Under the pieces are notes generated by a model that worked only from the letters and a program-made list of their open reading frames with translations, did not search any database and had not been told where the DNA came from. Position numbers and translations under genes: made by a program. Positions 26,213 through 34,560 of a stretch of DNA of 46,951 bases are shown piece after piece (position 1 is the stretch's first letter; each line of letters starts with the position of its first letter). The stretch spans positions 1 through 46,951 of the forward strand of contig CAJOEM010000008.1 in NCBI GenBank assembly GCA_905233725.1. The letters are read 5' to 3'. Source of the stretch: an uncultured Synergistales bacterium. Its GTDB lineage: Bacteria > Synergistota > Synergistia > Synergistales > Aminobacteriaceae.

Positions 26213-27635
26213 CGCTGCTACCCTGTGTGTTCGAATCCGGGTTAGAAGCCGGAACTTTCGAGTTGAAAAATTCCACGGCTTGAGGCATCAACTCAGACGA
26301 CGCAAATAAAATCAAATAATCGCCAGCCATCAAAACCGTGAAACCTGTCGGAAGCATAACTTTATCATTTCGCTGCATCAACGCTATCAGAACTCCCTTG
26401 GGAATCTTCAAGTCAGCAATCGTATGGCCGAGTAACGCGCTGTCTTTGGGAATCTCAAGCTCCAACATTTCAGCATTAATCGTCTTGATTATCGACAACG
26501 CACGCGAATGTCCGGAGTAATGCACAACTCGCAAAATCGAACTAGCCAGCGCCTCATTCGGATCGACAATCGTAATTGGCAAATATTGCGTCAAATCCTG
26601 GTATAATTTCTGACGCACAACTGCAATGCTCTTTTTCACACCCATAGTTTTCGCAAGTCCCGAGTAAATCAGGTTCAACTCGTCCGAATCCGTCGCGCAA
26701 ACATAGCCGTCAGCCTGGTCAATTCCCTCTTCAAAAAGCAAATTCTTATCCGCACCGTCAGCATTCAGAACCAAAGCTTCGCCCAATTCCTGCGACAATT
26801 TCAGGCACTTCAGCGGATCTTTCTCGATTAAACGCAGCTGCACACGACCTGAATCACGCTTAATCGCAGCCGCAATCTGTGAGCCAAGTTTTCCGCCGCC
26901 TACGATAAATATTTTCTTTAGCGAGCGAATATTCTTTATCTCCGGATTGAATTTCTCCTCGAGCAAGAACGTCGTCTCTTTGAACGTAACTACATAACAA
27001 ATATCATTCTCGCTGATTTTCGAGAGTCCGTTTGGGACAAGTGCTTCACCGTTCTCGTGCTGAATATACACGAACACAGCCAACAAATTCGGATTTTCCT
27101 GTCGAATCGTCATCAGGTTTTTGCCAACGAATGGCGAATTTGCTTCGACTTTGAATGCGTACAGAGCTGCAAGTCCATTCAGCAATTCAGCCGTATGAAT
27201 CGCAGAACTAACCGTCAACAAACTCAGAATTTCACGCGCAAGTGATCTCTCCGGCGAAATCATAAGCTCTATGCCGAATTTTTTTGCCCAATCCGGCGAA
27301 TCCGTAAATTCAAGATTTCTCGCTCTGGATATAATATGCTTTATTCCCGCAGAATTTGCGATCCAACATGCCAGCATATTAACTTCGTCTTTGTTCGTGC
27401 AGGCGATCATAATATCAATTACGCCGTCGTCATTATCTGCTACTTCTGAGAAAACCTGATTCAAAACTTGCGGTCTGGCTCCGTTGCCGGTGATTACCCG
27501 TGCGTCAAGTTCTTCATCGGCTCTCTTGGCTGCGTCTTCGTCCTGTTCGACCAGATACACGTTGTAATTCTCAGACGATAGTGTTGCTGCGATATTTCTG
27601 CCAACTTCTCCGGCTCCGATTATCAACACGTTCAC
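26202..27635 (-). CDS. trkA: Trk system regulatory NAD-binding protein TrkA
   Basis: TrkA is a cytoplasmic ring protein that gates TrkH in response to nucleotides. It has two RCK modules: RCK_N with VLIIGAGEVG near the start and IFIVGGGKLGSQIA at mid-length, each followed by an RCK_C domain. I place the start at GTG 27635, four nt after the thioesterase stop and 11 nt after GGAAGGAG, giving 477 residues. The longer frame back to 27716 would run into the thioesterase gene and adds no conserved sequence. Confidence 0.93.
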   Translation of the reverse strand: MNVLIIGAGEVGRNIAATLSSENYNVYLVEQDEDAAKRADEELDARVITGNGARPQVLNQVFSEVADNDDGVIDIMIACTNKDEVNMLACWIANSAGIKHIISRARNLEFTDSPDWAKKFGIELMISPERSLAREILSLLTVSSAIHTAELLNGLAALYAFKVEANSPFVGKNLMTIRQENPNLLAVFVYIQHENGEALVPNGLSKISENDICYVVTFKETTFLLEEKFNPEIKNIRSLKKIFIVGGGKLGSQIAAAIKRDSGRVQLRLIEKDPLKCLKLSQELGEALVLNADGADKNLLFEEGIDQADGYVCATDSDELNLIYSGLAKTMGVKKSIAVVRQKLYQDLTQYLPITIVDPNEALASSILRVVHYSGHSRALSIIKTINAEMLELEIPKDSALLGHTIADLKIPKGVLIALMQRNDKVMLPTGFTVLMAGDYLILFASSELMPQAVEFFNSKVPASNPDSNTQGSSDEI

Positions 27636-27639
27636 GCTA

Positions 27640-28404
27640 TTAATCACTCCTTCCAGGTAAATGCCATTCACAGAAAAATTCCGCTGATGGCTTCTTGTGA
27701 ACTTTATCATCAACATGTGAAAGATTCATGATATTATACGCAAAATTCTTGTCATCGAGTCTGGCGATATTAATCCGGACTTTATCTCCCCAGCGAATCC
27801 CCGACCTGAACGATGCGTTAATGTGCTTCGGGCTGCAAGTCATCAAGTCTAGCGGTGTTGACTCGAAAATCCATTCGAAATACGCTGCGTTATTCACGTG
27901 AGAGTTTACGTCTAAATCATGAAACGCAACTTTACGCTCAATTTCGAAATCATGATCATGATTCATAATCTGGTCAATCGCCTGAAAATCCGGCTCTACG
28001 TCAATATTATCGCGCGTGAGAATCTCCGGCAAATGAACCGAGGGCTTCACTGGTCTCTGTGCTGTCAAGTCAAACAGCAGCCAGGAACTCTTCGCGTCAA
28101 CTATCAGATTTTCGTGCGCATCGAACACGCGAAATATTCTCAGGCAGTTAAAGCCGTGTTTGGGATCATGAGCCGTGTGAATAAAAAATTCTTCGTCAAG
28201 CGATGGCAGTTTCCCGACAAATTCAATCTCGTAATTTCGCAAAATCCACGCATAGCCTCTCGATGCAAGTTCAGTTGACGTTCCCTCGATGTCATTTACT
28301 GCGAGAGCTGCCGTGTCTTGAAAATAATCCAGCAAACTTCGCAGCTTCAACTCGCCGTTACACGATGCGTCCGATGGCATTACTACTAATTCTCTCTTGT
28401 ACAT
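27640..28404 (-). CDS. Acyl-ACP thioesterase (FatA-like, double hotdog)
   Basis: This enzyme releases free fatty acids from acyl-ACP in the cytoplasm. The 254-residue protein has two hotdog domains. The N-terminal one holds the substrate helix region and the C-terminal one the catalytic set seen as FHDLDVNSHVNN (D163, N167, H169), matching the plant and bacterial Fat family. YAWILRNYEIEF and SSWLLFDL are typical. It is unusual in sitting between ftsK and trkA with 4-10-nt gaps, which implies co-transcription with envelope and ion-transport genes. Confidence 0.88.
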   Translation of the reverse strand: MYKRELVVMPSDASCNGELKLRSLLDYFQDTAALAVNDIEGTSTELASRGYAWILRNYEIEFVGKLPSLDEEFFIHTAHDPKHGFNCLRIFRVFDAHENLIVDAKSSWLLFDLTAQRPVKPSVHLPEILTRDNIDVEPDFQAIDQIMNHDHDFEIERKVAFHDLDVNSHVNNAAYFEWIFESTPLDLMTCSPKHINASFRSGIRWGDKVRINIARLDDKNFAYNIMNLSHVDDKVHKKPSAEFFCEWHLPGRSD

Positions 28405-28414
28405 AAACTCTCCT

Positions 28415-30574
28415 TCAAATAAAATCTACAGCTCTGTAATTCATGAATATATTATGCATGTACTCGACAAAATCCGGAATATTATCTTCACTCACAAACG
28501 GCGTCTGCATTCTAAACAATCGCGGCGTATCCGTAGTTTTCAAGAGCATGTCGCCTTTGCCTGTCAATTTCTCCGCACCCGGGTAATCCAGAACTGTCCG
28601 TGAGTCATTCAGCGATGGCAATGCAAACGTTATTTTCGTTGGGATATTCGCTTTTATCAATCCGGTTATAACATCCGGCGAAAATTTGTCAGTCGAGATT
28701 ATCAGGAACACTCCGAGAGCACGGCTCTTTTGCGCAATTCTCACCAGCAAATTCTCAGTTTCGCGTGATTTCGTCAACATCAAGTCCGACAACTCGTCGA
28801 TTATTACGACCAAATTCGGCAAATGTTCCGTTACATTGCGATTCGAGTTATATGCTTCAATATTGCGTGCTTTGACGGCTGCGAATTTTTCTGTTCTGAG
28901 TTCTGTCTCTTTCAAAACCCACGACAGCATTTTCAGAGCGTGTTCGGCTTCAGAAATCGGCTTGAACAACAAATTCGGGAGATTATCATAAATCGAAAAT
29001 TCCACGTGTTTTGTGTTTGTCAGGATTATGCGCAAGTCATCGGGTTTGCAGCGCGAACATAACGACATTATGCAGCAATTTACGAACATGCTTTTGCCTG
29101 TGCGATTTCCGCCGGTGATTAGCAAATGCGTCAAGTCTTCCAAGCCTCGAACGCAAATTTCGGAATTAATATTCACTCCCAGGGGGATCGGCAATCTTGT
29201 CTGCGCTCTCCGGAAAACTTTCGAACTCAAAACCGAACGCAAACTCAGAATTCTGCGCTCAATAACCGGAATCTCAACGCCAACAAACTTCGTGCCCAAA
29301 ATCGGAGCCTCAAGCCTGACCGACGTAACTCCCAATGACATCGCTAATTCGTCGCTCAAATTCGTAATCTTGCTGAGCTTAGTCCCGGCCGACAACGCTA
29401 ACTCAAAACTCACAATCTGAAATCCAGGGACGATTTTCTTGACTGTTGCGACAACATCGTAATTTCTCAGAGCTTGCACTAACATTCTGGACTGACGCTC
29501 GTAAATTTTCGAGTCATCGCGAATTTCCTGCTTCAAATCTGCTCCGAAAATATCAATCGGCGGTGGAAAAACGCTGTCTTTGTATTCTTCGTCATAATCC
29601 AGTTCGACAGTATTATCCGTTTCATGTGAGGCATCATTTGCAGAATTTGACTTGTCCAAAACTTCAGGGAATGGCCGACGGTTTCTCTTGTGACGAATCG
29701 CAAAATCCCTTCTTTGGCGATTATCGCGTTTCTCTGGCGGCGCAAAATATCCGGCGTTGAACGAGTCCAGTAACTTGTCGATTTTCTCGATTGCTGCTCT
29801 ACTAGCTTCGGATTCCGGATCCATCTCTTCGTAATCAATATTATTTTCTCCGGATTCGCGGCGTGACTTGCTGACTGACGACAGAATCGATATTAGCGTG
29901 TCCTCTCGCTGTTCAAATTTCGGTTCGGGCAAATTATTCATTCGGAAAATGTTATCATCATAATTCTTGTCACGATCATCGCGTTCAGATTTGCGTTTTG
30001 GCTTTGGCTCAAGATCCTCATCATAATCAGGCTTAGCTTTTCTTTTGCGAGTGAATCTCGAACTAAGATTCTCGAACTGCATATCCGGTAATTTCACGTT
30101 CAGCAATTTCGATCCGAACAGATACGCCGAGAATAAAAACGACATGATAATCAAGATCAGCGTTATGAAATTTCCTGCGTTCAGCACGAAGAATCTCGCG
30201 ATGCCGTAACCGATGCTGCCCGGTGTCACTAACACAGCGTCATATTCCCAGCCGGAATGCCTCAAGTATCCGAGCAAAAACGCTACTGAGATATACAGCT
30301 GCAACGTTCCCAATAATTGTCTAGGGAATTTCGGGATTCTGACCTTCACAAAACCTGCGACACAAACATACAGCCAGAACAGCAGCAATATTATCACGCC
30401 GCCGCCCCAGGTTCCGCGCAAATAATCTCCCCATACCTTACCGCCCTCACCCGTCAAAGAACTCCCAAACAACGACAGCACGAAATAAATTATCGCGATC
30501 ACCATCACGAATAATATCAACTCGCCCCAATTTGCTTTTCCGCCATTCTTGCGCTTGTTACGTTTTCTGGCCAT
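28415..30574 (-). CDS. ftsK: Divergent FtsK/SpoIIIE-type DNA translocase lacking the gamma domain
   Basis: The FtsK family pumps chromosomal DNA across the division septum. The protein (719 residues from ATG 30574, chosen for GGGAG 7 nt upstream) has a basic N-terminus, four membrane helices (to about 160), a charged linker and a RecA-like motor. Walker A is GGNRTGKS (488-495) and Walker B LVVIIDELSDLM. The usual FtsK motifs DPK and ATQRPS are replaced by TNTKHVE and STDKFSP. The chain stops about 25 residues after the motor, so the DNA-reading gamma winged helix is absent. It follows mltG and precedes the thioesterase. Confidence 0.88.
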   Translation of the reverse strand: MARKRNKRKNGGKANWGELILFVMVIAIIYFVLSLFGSSLTGEGGKVWGDYLRGTWGGGVIILLLFWLYVCVAGFVKVRIPKFPRQLLGTLQLYISVAFLLGYLRHSGWEYDAVLVTPGSIGYGIARFFVLNAGNFITLILIIMSFLFSAYLFGSKLLNVKLPDMQFENLSSRFTRKRKAKPDYDEDLEPKPKRKSERDDRDKNYDDNIFRMNNLPEPKFEQREDTLISILSSVSKSRRESGENNIDYEEMDPESEASRAAIEKIDKLLDSFNAGYFAPPEKRDNRQRRDFAIRHKRNRRPFPEVLDKSNSANDASHETDNTVELDYDEEYKDSVFPPPIDIFGADLKQEIRDDSKIYERQSRMLVQALRNYDVVATVKKIVPGFQIVSFELALSAGTKLSKITNLSDELAMSLGVTSVRLEAPILGTKFVGVEIPVIERRILSLRSVLSSKVFRRAQTRLPIPLGVNINSEICVRGLEDLTHLLITGGNRTGKSMFVNCCIMSLCSRCKPDDLRIILTNTKHVEFSIYDNLPNLLFKPISEAEHALKMLSWVLKETELRTEKFAAVKARNIEAYNSNRNVTEHLPNLVVIIDELSDLMLTKSRETENLLVRIAQKSRALGVFLIISTDKFSPDVITGLIKANIPTKITFALPSLNDSRTVLDYPGAEKLTGKGDMLLKTTDTPRLFRMQTPFVSEDNIPDFVEYMHNIFMNYRAVDFI

Positions 30575-30603
30575 TGCATCACTCCCTAAAATTTTCTCAC
30601 GTG

Positions 30604-31746
30604 TCACTTGCTGGCTCTGACTTGCCTGATATTCTGCAAATGCTCCGAGTAAGTCTTCGCAAAATAGTGAAAGCCATCTTTGCCCGCAACGTAATAATAA
30701 TACTCGTTATATTCCGGACTCAACGCTGCACCCCAAGCCGCCGCTCCTGGCAGACATATCGGTTCGGGTGGCAATCCAGGAATCTTGTAAGTGTTGTACG
30801 GCGAGTTAATTTCCAGATCTTTGTTCAGAACACGCGTCAACTTTCGTCCCTTCAAGCGCCAGGCATACACAACTGTCGCGTCAATTTGCAGCAGCATGTT
30901 ACTTCGCAATCTATTATGAATCACTCCGGAAACTTTTCGCGCTTCGGATTCGTGCATGACTTCGCGTTCAACCATTGAGGCAACTACAGCAGCTTCCGTG
31001 ACATCTTTTGACGTGAGATTTCCAGCTTTGATAAATTTATTCCATCTGCTCCACCAGGCATTCGACGCTGTACTGACGAGTTCATCAGACGATCTCTCGA
31101 CTAACATGTAAGTCTCCGGCTGCAAAAACACGATTCGCATGTACTTACTCGACGGCAGTGTCCCGAAAAATTTCCGCAAAGCCTCGGGGTAATTATTATC
31201 ATTCATGATTGCTGCGTCAAATTTCTCCGGATTGAAATCTTGACCTGCGAGTGCATCTTTCAGGCTGAAAATATCCAGTCCCGGAACTATCATCGCTTTG
31301 ATTAACGCTGGTCTCTGAGTCTTTAACTGTCGCGCAAGATTCCACGGTGACGACGGCACAACGCTGTATTGACCGGCGAGAATACGCTTATCAATTCCGA
31401 ATTTGATCAGCCAACGTGCAAGATCTGCTGGCGAACCATTCTCCAACGCTCCTCCAAATTCGAACGCGCGAGCTGCCTGTCGTGCATTCATTCCGCTCTC
31501 AATCACGATATTAACTTTGTCTCCAGTCGGAATCGGGAGCAAATCTTCCCAAATTTCGCTCGGCATCTTGAAATAATACGAGAATGCTACAGCGATCGCC
31601 ACGCACCACAACAGCGACACTCCTATTATTCCCGAGAACAAGTATTTGCGATTGCGTTTACGTTTGCGCAAATGTGCCATCATTTTGGGATTGGGTTTTG
31701 GTTTGCTTCTGACTGGTTTTCTTCTAGGATTTATGTTTTCTTGCAA
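30604..31746 (-). CDS. mltG: Endolytic murein transglycosylase MltG (YceG-like)
   Basis: MltG cuts nascent glycan strands at the inner membrane and sets their length. The 380-residue protein has a strongly basic cytoplasmic tail, a membrane helix at about 36-58, a LysM-like segment and the catalytic YceG domain. The expected catalytic Glu is E260 in ASMVEREV, with supporting motifs FLQPETY, IDATVVYAW and NTYKIPGLPPEPI. TTG at 31746 serves as start. It heads the mltG-ftsK-thioesterase-trkA-trkH operon. Confidence 0.93.
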   Translation of the reverse strand: MQENINPRRKPVRSKPKPNPKMMAHLRKRKRNRKYLFSGIIGVSLLWCVAIAVAFSYYFKMPSEIWEDLLPIPTGDKVNIVIESGMNARQAARAFEFGGALENGSPADLARWLIKFGIDKRILAGQYSVVPSSPWNLARQLKTQRPALIKAMIVPGLDIFSLKDALAGQDFNPEKFDAAIMNDNNYPEALRKFFGTLPSSKYMRIVFLQPETYMLVERSSDELVSTASNAWWSRWNKFIKAGNLTSKDVTEAAVVASMVEREVMHESEARKVSGVIHNRLRSNMLLQIDATVVYAWRLKGRKLTRVLNKDLEINSPYNTYKIPGLPPEPICLPGAAAWGAALSPEYNEYYYYVAGKDGFHYFAKTYSEHLQNIRQVRASK

Positions 31747-31783
31747 GATTCTGCACCCCGTGTTAAGTTTTTGTTCGTGAATA

Positions 31784-32836
31784 TTATAATATCAATGCGT
31801 CCGGAAAATTCTCAAGATTCTCGGATTCATCACTTGGCTGCAATCTCAGAACAGATTCGACTTCGAAATTCAGCGCGTCAAATCTCAGTTCGAAATTCCC
31901 GTCATAATTCCTGATTCTATGCATTCCCGACGATTCACCTTTTGCTGCGTTGAGTAACCTGAAAATTTGCATTAGCCTGTAATTGCGATTCGCTCTCAAA
32001 TTGCAGCACGAATTTCTGATCGAGATTTTTGCCGGAGAACTTGTTATGCGAATCATGATATTTCGTGAAATCCTGTAGTCCGTGTGAAGCAGCGCGTTCG
32101 TGAAAATTTCACGCAAAGCCTCCGCACATTCTTTACGCAAATTCGGCACGATTATCCGTGGCAACATGTGAAAATATGCGTTCCATAGATTGCCAGCCCT
32201 GAGATGAATAGTTTTTTCACGAGTGAGCGACAAGTCAAGAAAAACGCACACACTCTCGCAGCCAAGCAGCAAAACTCCAGCCTCGGTCAAGAATTTTCCG
32301 GAGTATACATGCGTACGCCTGAGAAATTCCAGCCCGTTAAATTTCGCAAGTTCTGGATTGTTCGAGATGACTTTTCCCCTGAAATTTTCAAGAGATTTCG
32401 AGTCCAGTTCCAGATTCGTATCCAGATTCACCGGCACATCGTCAAACGCAAAATCCATCGCATCATTGGCAATTTTCGCACACGCACTTCTCCCTGAGAT
32501 AAAATTCTCTCCCTCGCAACGTCTGTACGCAAATCTTCTCACGCGAACGGGTCTGTCATAATAATTCGCAGGAAATATTCTCAGGATAATTTTCTTCTCA
32601 GGGAAATCGACGCGATATTTTCTCCAGATTATTCTCGCGCTGAAAATATTCTGCGGAACTTTCACATCGAAATCGTCAGGCGGGTTCTCAAAAATCACCA
32701 CACCTCCGACACCGTTTGACATTGCGCAAATTATCGCCGGAAGTTTTCGCAAGTCATCATCGTCGTGCGGCGACAAATATTCCCGTTCGTCCTCAGGTAC
32801 GTTATCGAGAATTTTCTGCTCGTCCTGAAAGCTCAT
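31784..32836 (-). CDS. AlbA_2 (Schlafen-type) / HATPase_c_4 protein, COG2865-like
   Basis: Members of this group are putative ATP-binding transcription regulators or defence-related proteins of uncertain role. The 350-residue protein has an AlbA_2-like start (LRKLPAIICAMSNGVGGVVIF) and a GHKL-type segment (EALREIFTNALLHTDYRISRNI), as in COG2865. The end of the ATP-lid region is worn: the usual NPG is replaced by RNSCCN, though a GSG-like ESSGMHRIR remains. Its ATG lies inside the end of the sirtuin gene (35-nt overlap), so it is the third gene of the ADP-ribosylation operon. A C-terminal DNA-binding domain is lacking. It could be the target or regulator of the module; this is inference. Confidence 0.75.
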   Translation of the reverse strand: MSFQDEQKILDNVPEDEREYLSPHDDDDLRKLPAIICAMSNGVGGVVIFENPPDDFDVKVPQNIFSARIIWRKYRVDFPEKKIILRIFPANYYDRPVRVRRFAYRRCEGENFISGRSACAKIANDAMDFAFDDVPVNLDTNLELDSKSLENFRGKVISNNPELAKFNGLEFLRRTHVYSGKFLTEAGVLLLGCESVCVFLDLSLTREKTIHLRAGNLWNAYFHMLPRIIVPNLRKECAEALREIFTNALLHTDYRISRNIMIRITSSPAKISIRNSCCNLRANRNYRLMQIFRLLNAAKGESSGMHRIRNYDGNFELRFDALNFEVESVLRLQPSDESENLENFPDALIL

Positions 32837-33653
32837 TGATCACGTCAAAAAGATCGCTCTGAATGCAAAGTGAACGCTCCTGAATATCTTTAGGGATTCT
32901 GCCTATTTCCGCATTCACGCAAACGTAGAACGCATTCTCACATTCACTCGTCATTCTCTGGAACGGATATTTTATTATCACCGGAGTATTCAAGCCAACG
33001 CCGAGTTCAAGAAATAATATTTTCGCATAGGGCTTCTGCAAATTCGCCACGAGAAAATCATGATAATTCTTCGCTGCTCTGTGCCAGCCTTCATCCTCGA
33101 CGAACGAGTCATCACTGCGCAAATTCATTTCCATTGGGCTGCCGCATCTCGGACAAATCGGAATCAAATCCGAGGGAATCTTGCAATCTTTCTGTTTAGC
33201 AATCATTTCGCGAATGATTCTCTCGTTGTCATAAGTCTTATCGTGACACGGCACACTGCACTGAAACAATCCGTAATCGCCCTGCGTGTAGAATAATCTG
33301 GATTTGTCGAAGCCGGCTTTTTGAAAACAATGGTCTACGTTGGTTGTGATCACGAAATAATTCTTGCCATCGACGATTTTTCGCAGCATGTCATACAACG
33401 GTTTTGGTGGATTCGTGTAGCGATTCAGGAAAATGCTTTTGCTCCAGAACGCCCATTTCTCCTCGAGAGTTTTGTACGGGTAAAATCCGCCTGAATACAT
33501 GTCGTGAAATTTATACTTCAACTCGAACTCCCAGAAATTCTCCCGGAAACGCTCGCCGTCATACTCGAACCCAGCCGCCGCCGATAAGCCAGCCCCAGCT
33601 CCGATGATTAGCGCGTCACAGTTCGAGATTAGTTCGTGTAGCTTTTTTATCAA
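32802..33653 (-). CDS. SirTM-class sirtuin (protein ADP-ribosyltransferase)
   Basis: SirTM sirtuins transfer ADP-ribose from NAD to a partner protein rather than mainly deacetylating. The 283-residue protein has IIGAGAGLSAAAGF, a DMYSGGFYPYKT segment, TTNVDHCFQ (N105) and YTQGDYGLFQC, where Gln124 takes the place of the catalytic His of ordinary sirtuins. All are hallmarks of class M. Four zinc Cys are present (C132, C136 and the CPRC pair). Its TTG start overlaps the macrodomain stop by 4 nt (TTGA), giving the classic macro-SirTM pair. The GcvH-L and LplA2 genes that usually accompany it are not in this window. Confidence 0.88.
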   Translation of the reverse strand: MIKKLHELISNCDALIIGAGAGLSAAAGFEYDGERFRENFWEFELKYKFHDMYSGGFYPYKTLEEKWAFWSKSIFLNRYTNPPKPLYDMLRKIVDGKNYFVITTNVDHCFQKAGFDKSRLFYTQGDYGLFQCSVPCHDKTYDNERIIREMIAKQKDCKIPSDLIPICPRCGSPMEMNLRSDDSFVEDEGWHRAAKNYHDFLVANLQKPYAKILFLELGVGLNTPVIIKYPFQRMTSECENAFYVCVNAEIGRIPKDIQERSLCIQSDLFDVINELSGRAENSR

Positions 33654-34447
33654 ACCTCAAAAGTCCTCCGTAAAATATTCTCGTAAATTTCGCGATCAAA
33701 ATCTTTGAACACGTTGAAAATTACGCGATTAATATTCACGCTATTATATAAAAAATTCCGGACAGTTTTCACAGCAATCTCAGCAGCTTCACGATTCGGA
33801 AAGCCAAACACGCCCGTTGAAATGCAGCAGAACGCGATACTGTGCAGATTATTTTCCTCGGCGAGTTCGAGACAGGATTCGTAGCATGATTTTAGATCGT
33901 CGCAATTTTTTCGCGTCAAGTTTCCCCTGACAGTTGGACCGACAGTGTGCAGAACGAATTTACTCGGCAAGTTATAAGCTTTCGTGATTTTCGCTCGACC
34001 GACTGGTTCGGGGTAAGCCTGCTCAAGCATCAGCCTGTTGCACTCATCACGTAATTGCAGCCCCGCAGCCGAATGAATCGCGTTGTCAATGCAATTATGC
34101 CCGGGAACAAAGCAGCCAAGTAATTTCGAATTTGCAGCGTTCACGATTGCGTCGGCATTCAGGCGCGTAATATCTCCCTGCCAAAGCGAAATCTTCGGCG
34201 CAATCTCCGGAATCTGATTCACGTCAACGATGCCTTTCGCAAGAATTTCAGATTGCAAATACTCGTCCTGCAACTCCAGAAATTTTTCGTCGAGCGGCTT
34301 GGGCAATCTCACGTTCATCAAACCTCGCAGCAAAATTTTTCTGTCACTGACACTCTCGCAGCTTTCCAAAGATTCACGGTATTCGGGCATTTCATTCAGT
34401 AAGTAATTTATCAAGTAATTTATCAACTCATCGAGTATATCTGGCAA
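33650..34447 (-). CDS. Zinc-containing macrodomain ADP-ribosyl hydrolase
   Basis: This enzyme is expected to remove the ADP-ribose added by the neighbouring SirTM. The 265-residue protein has a helical N-terminal extension (about 1-80) and a macrodomain with GDITRL (91-96), VNAAN (102-106) and STGVFGFPNREAA. C112, H117 and C119 in GCFVPGHNC form the zinc site that marks the Zn-macro subclass found next to SirTM. The start is TTG at 34447 behind AGAAGGAG. It is the first gene of the three-gene operon, divergent from polA. Confidence 0.9.
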   Translation of the reverse strand: MPDILDELINYLINYLLNEMPEYRESLESCESVSDRKILLRGLMNVRLPKPLDEKFLELQDEYLQSEILAKGIVDVNQIPEIAPKISLWQGDITRLNADAIVNAANSKLLGCFVPGHNCIDNAIHSAAGLQLRDECNRLMLEQAYPEPVGRAKITKAYNLPSKFVLHTVGPTVRGNLTRKNCDDLKSCYESCLELAEENNLHSIAFCCISTGVFGFPNREAAEIAVKTVRNFLYNSVNINRVIFNVFKDFDREIYENILRRTFEV

Positions 34448-34528
34448 ATTTCACACACTCCTTCTAAAAGATTTTCACGTTTGCTATATTATATCTGCAA
34501 AAATTCAGAGAGAAGGTAATGTCTAAAC
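34448..34528. promoter_or_regulatory. Divergent promoter region between the macrodomain operon and polA
   Basis: The 81-nt gap must hold both promoters. The AT-rich core 34485-34494 gives a perfect TATAAT on the minus strand (34493-34488) and TATATT on the plus strand (34485-34490), overlapping each other. No good -35 box is visible for either, so expression may depend on an activator or on an alternative sigma factor. Confidence 0.35.
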
Positions 34529-34560
34529 GTGAATTACTCAGAATTAGAGCTAGAACTTAA
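34519..34560 (+). CDS. 13-residue leader ORF overlapping the polA start
   Basis: An ATG at 34519 sits just after AGAGAAGG, the best ribosome-binding site ahead of polA, but opens a different frame (MSKRELLRIRART, stop at 34558-34560). The polA GTG at 34529 lies inside it. The peptide could couple or dampen polA translation, or the layout may be accidental. No known leader peptide is recognised. Confidence 0.35.
   Translation: MSKRELLRIRART

Noticed and set aside
27636-27716. Longer TrkA N-terminus reaching into the thioesterase gene
   Set aside because: The extra residues lack conservation and overlap the thioesterase; GTG 27635 with GGAAGGAG upstream explains the start.
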